Positions 63,781 through 64,000 of a stretch of 64,000 bases of DNA are shown here, one piece after another; the stretch's first letter is position 1; every line of letters begins with the position of its first letter. The position numbers and the translations under genes were made by a program. The notes beneath the pieces are model-generated. The model was not told where the DNA came from. It saw only the letters and a program-made list of their open reading frames with translations, and searched no databases. Source of the stretch: Bufo bufo (taxonomy: Eukaryota > Chordata > Amphibia > Anura > Bufonidae). The stretch spans positions 592,621,793 through 592,685,792 of the forward strand of contig NC_053390.1 of assembly GCF_905171765.1 (NCBI RefSeq), in the 5' to 3' direction.

Positions 63781-64000
63781 ATAACACCATAGGTGCTCAC
63801 AATCCACACCATTAATTGAGGTCCTCCCTATTCCACCCCCCCCCCTTATATCCTCCCCCCCTCCCTTTTGTTATATCTTCCTTTTCCAGTCTTTCCCACT
63901 TTTCCATCATTGACGGAATAAAGATTAATTCTTTTTTGAAATATCACATTAACACCACCTTCCTTCCGTCACTCACTTTGTTCATGATTTATGCTTCATC
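63781..64000 (+). terminator. L1-D 3' UTR with polyadenylation signal
   Basis: Pyrimidine-rich 3' UTR (C10 at about 63836) and AATAAA at 63918-63923. Sequence continues without an A tail to the window end, so either the tail is short and lost, or the transcript ends further on. Confidence 0.55.

Larger units (their letters stand above)
57807..63999 (+). mobile_element. L1-D: L1-type LINE, body and 3' part
   Basis: The remaining leader (57807-58289), ORF1, spacer with pyrimidine- and G-rich tracts (G10 at 59518), ORF2 with a single frame change, and a 3' UTR with AATAAA at 63918. No poly(A) tail is seen before the window ends, so its 3' border and target duplication are unknown. Closest to L1-A in ORF organisation and protein sequence. 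Confidence 0.9.

Overview
The window looks like nuclear DNA from a vertebrate, most likely an anuran amphibian. This rests on the transposon community: several long L1/Tx1-type LINEs, CR1 LINEs, a Penelope-like element (PLE) with GIY-YIG endonuclease and hammerhead-like motifs, Tc1/mariner elements, TTAA-target MITEs and hAT-like elements. No host protein-coding gene, tRNA or rRNA could be supported. Nearly all convincing coding sequence belongs to mobile elements, and much of it is intact or almost intact, so several families were active recently.

Layout. 1-835: no recognisable gene. 836-9239: a decayed hAT-like DNA element. Its left part carries a TTA-flanked MITE (1238-2698), which itself carries a Tc1-like inverted-repeat element (1372-2308). 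Its middle is a ~102-bp tandem array (2820-5752 and 8094-8370) with a 511-bp higher-order period, split by a 2.3-kb near-palindromic foldback element (5755-8091). Its right part is a frameshifted transposase N-terminus (8376-9239) that runs into LTR-like sequence. 9746-15632: mostly unassigned DNA with MITE fragments and a non-autonomous hAT (13709-14959) that holds a solo-LTR-like insertion.

15633-28775: L1-A (both ORFs intact) and a PLE lie head to tail, and the same 15-bp target duplication occurs three times around them. The PLE has 1.5-kb inverted terminal copies, each with a hammerhead-like motif. Its two reading frames overlap at a slippery heptamer in the right phase for -1 frameshifting.

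28944-43822: a heavily nested block. A Tc1 element (Tc1-B) has in its left terminus a 4.6-kb TTAA element made of hairpin repeats, further in an hAT MITE, and then a second Tc1 (Tc1-C). Beyond lie a minus-strand L1 (L1-B) and a CR1 3' end. The other halves of both Tc1-B and Tc1-C follow 7 kb away in opposite orientation, which implies an inversion with a deletion. A 270-bp palindromic, hammerhead-like insertion with a 14-bp TSD sits in the second half.

43823-47396: unassigned AT-rich DNA, two TTAA MITEs sharing one TTAA, and a further dispersed repeat. 47397-49375: the 5' half of a CR1 with an SGNH-esterase ORF1. 49376-64000: L1-D on the plus strand, whose long 5' leader is interrupted by a full-length minus-strand L1-C (51231-57791, 15-bp TSD); L1-D ORF1 and ORF2 follow, the latter with one frameshift.

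The elements do not form a pathway with one another. The biology here is retrotransposition (target-primed reverse transcription by L1, CR1 and PLE), cut-and-paste transposition, and the nested insertion order that dates them relative to each other. Element names (L1-A to D, CR1-1/2, Tc1-B/C) are local labels, not database names. Family calls come from reading motifs; no search was run.
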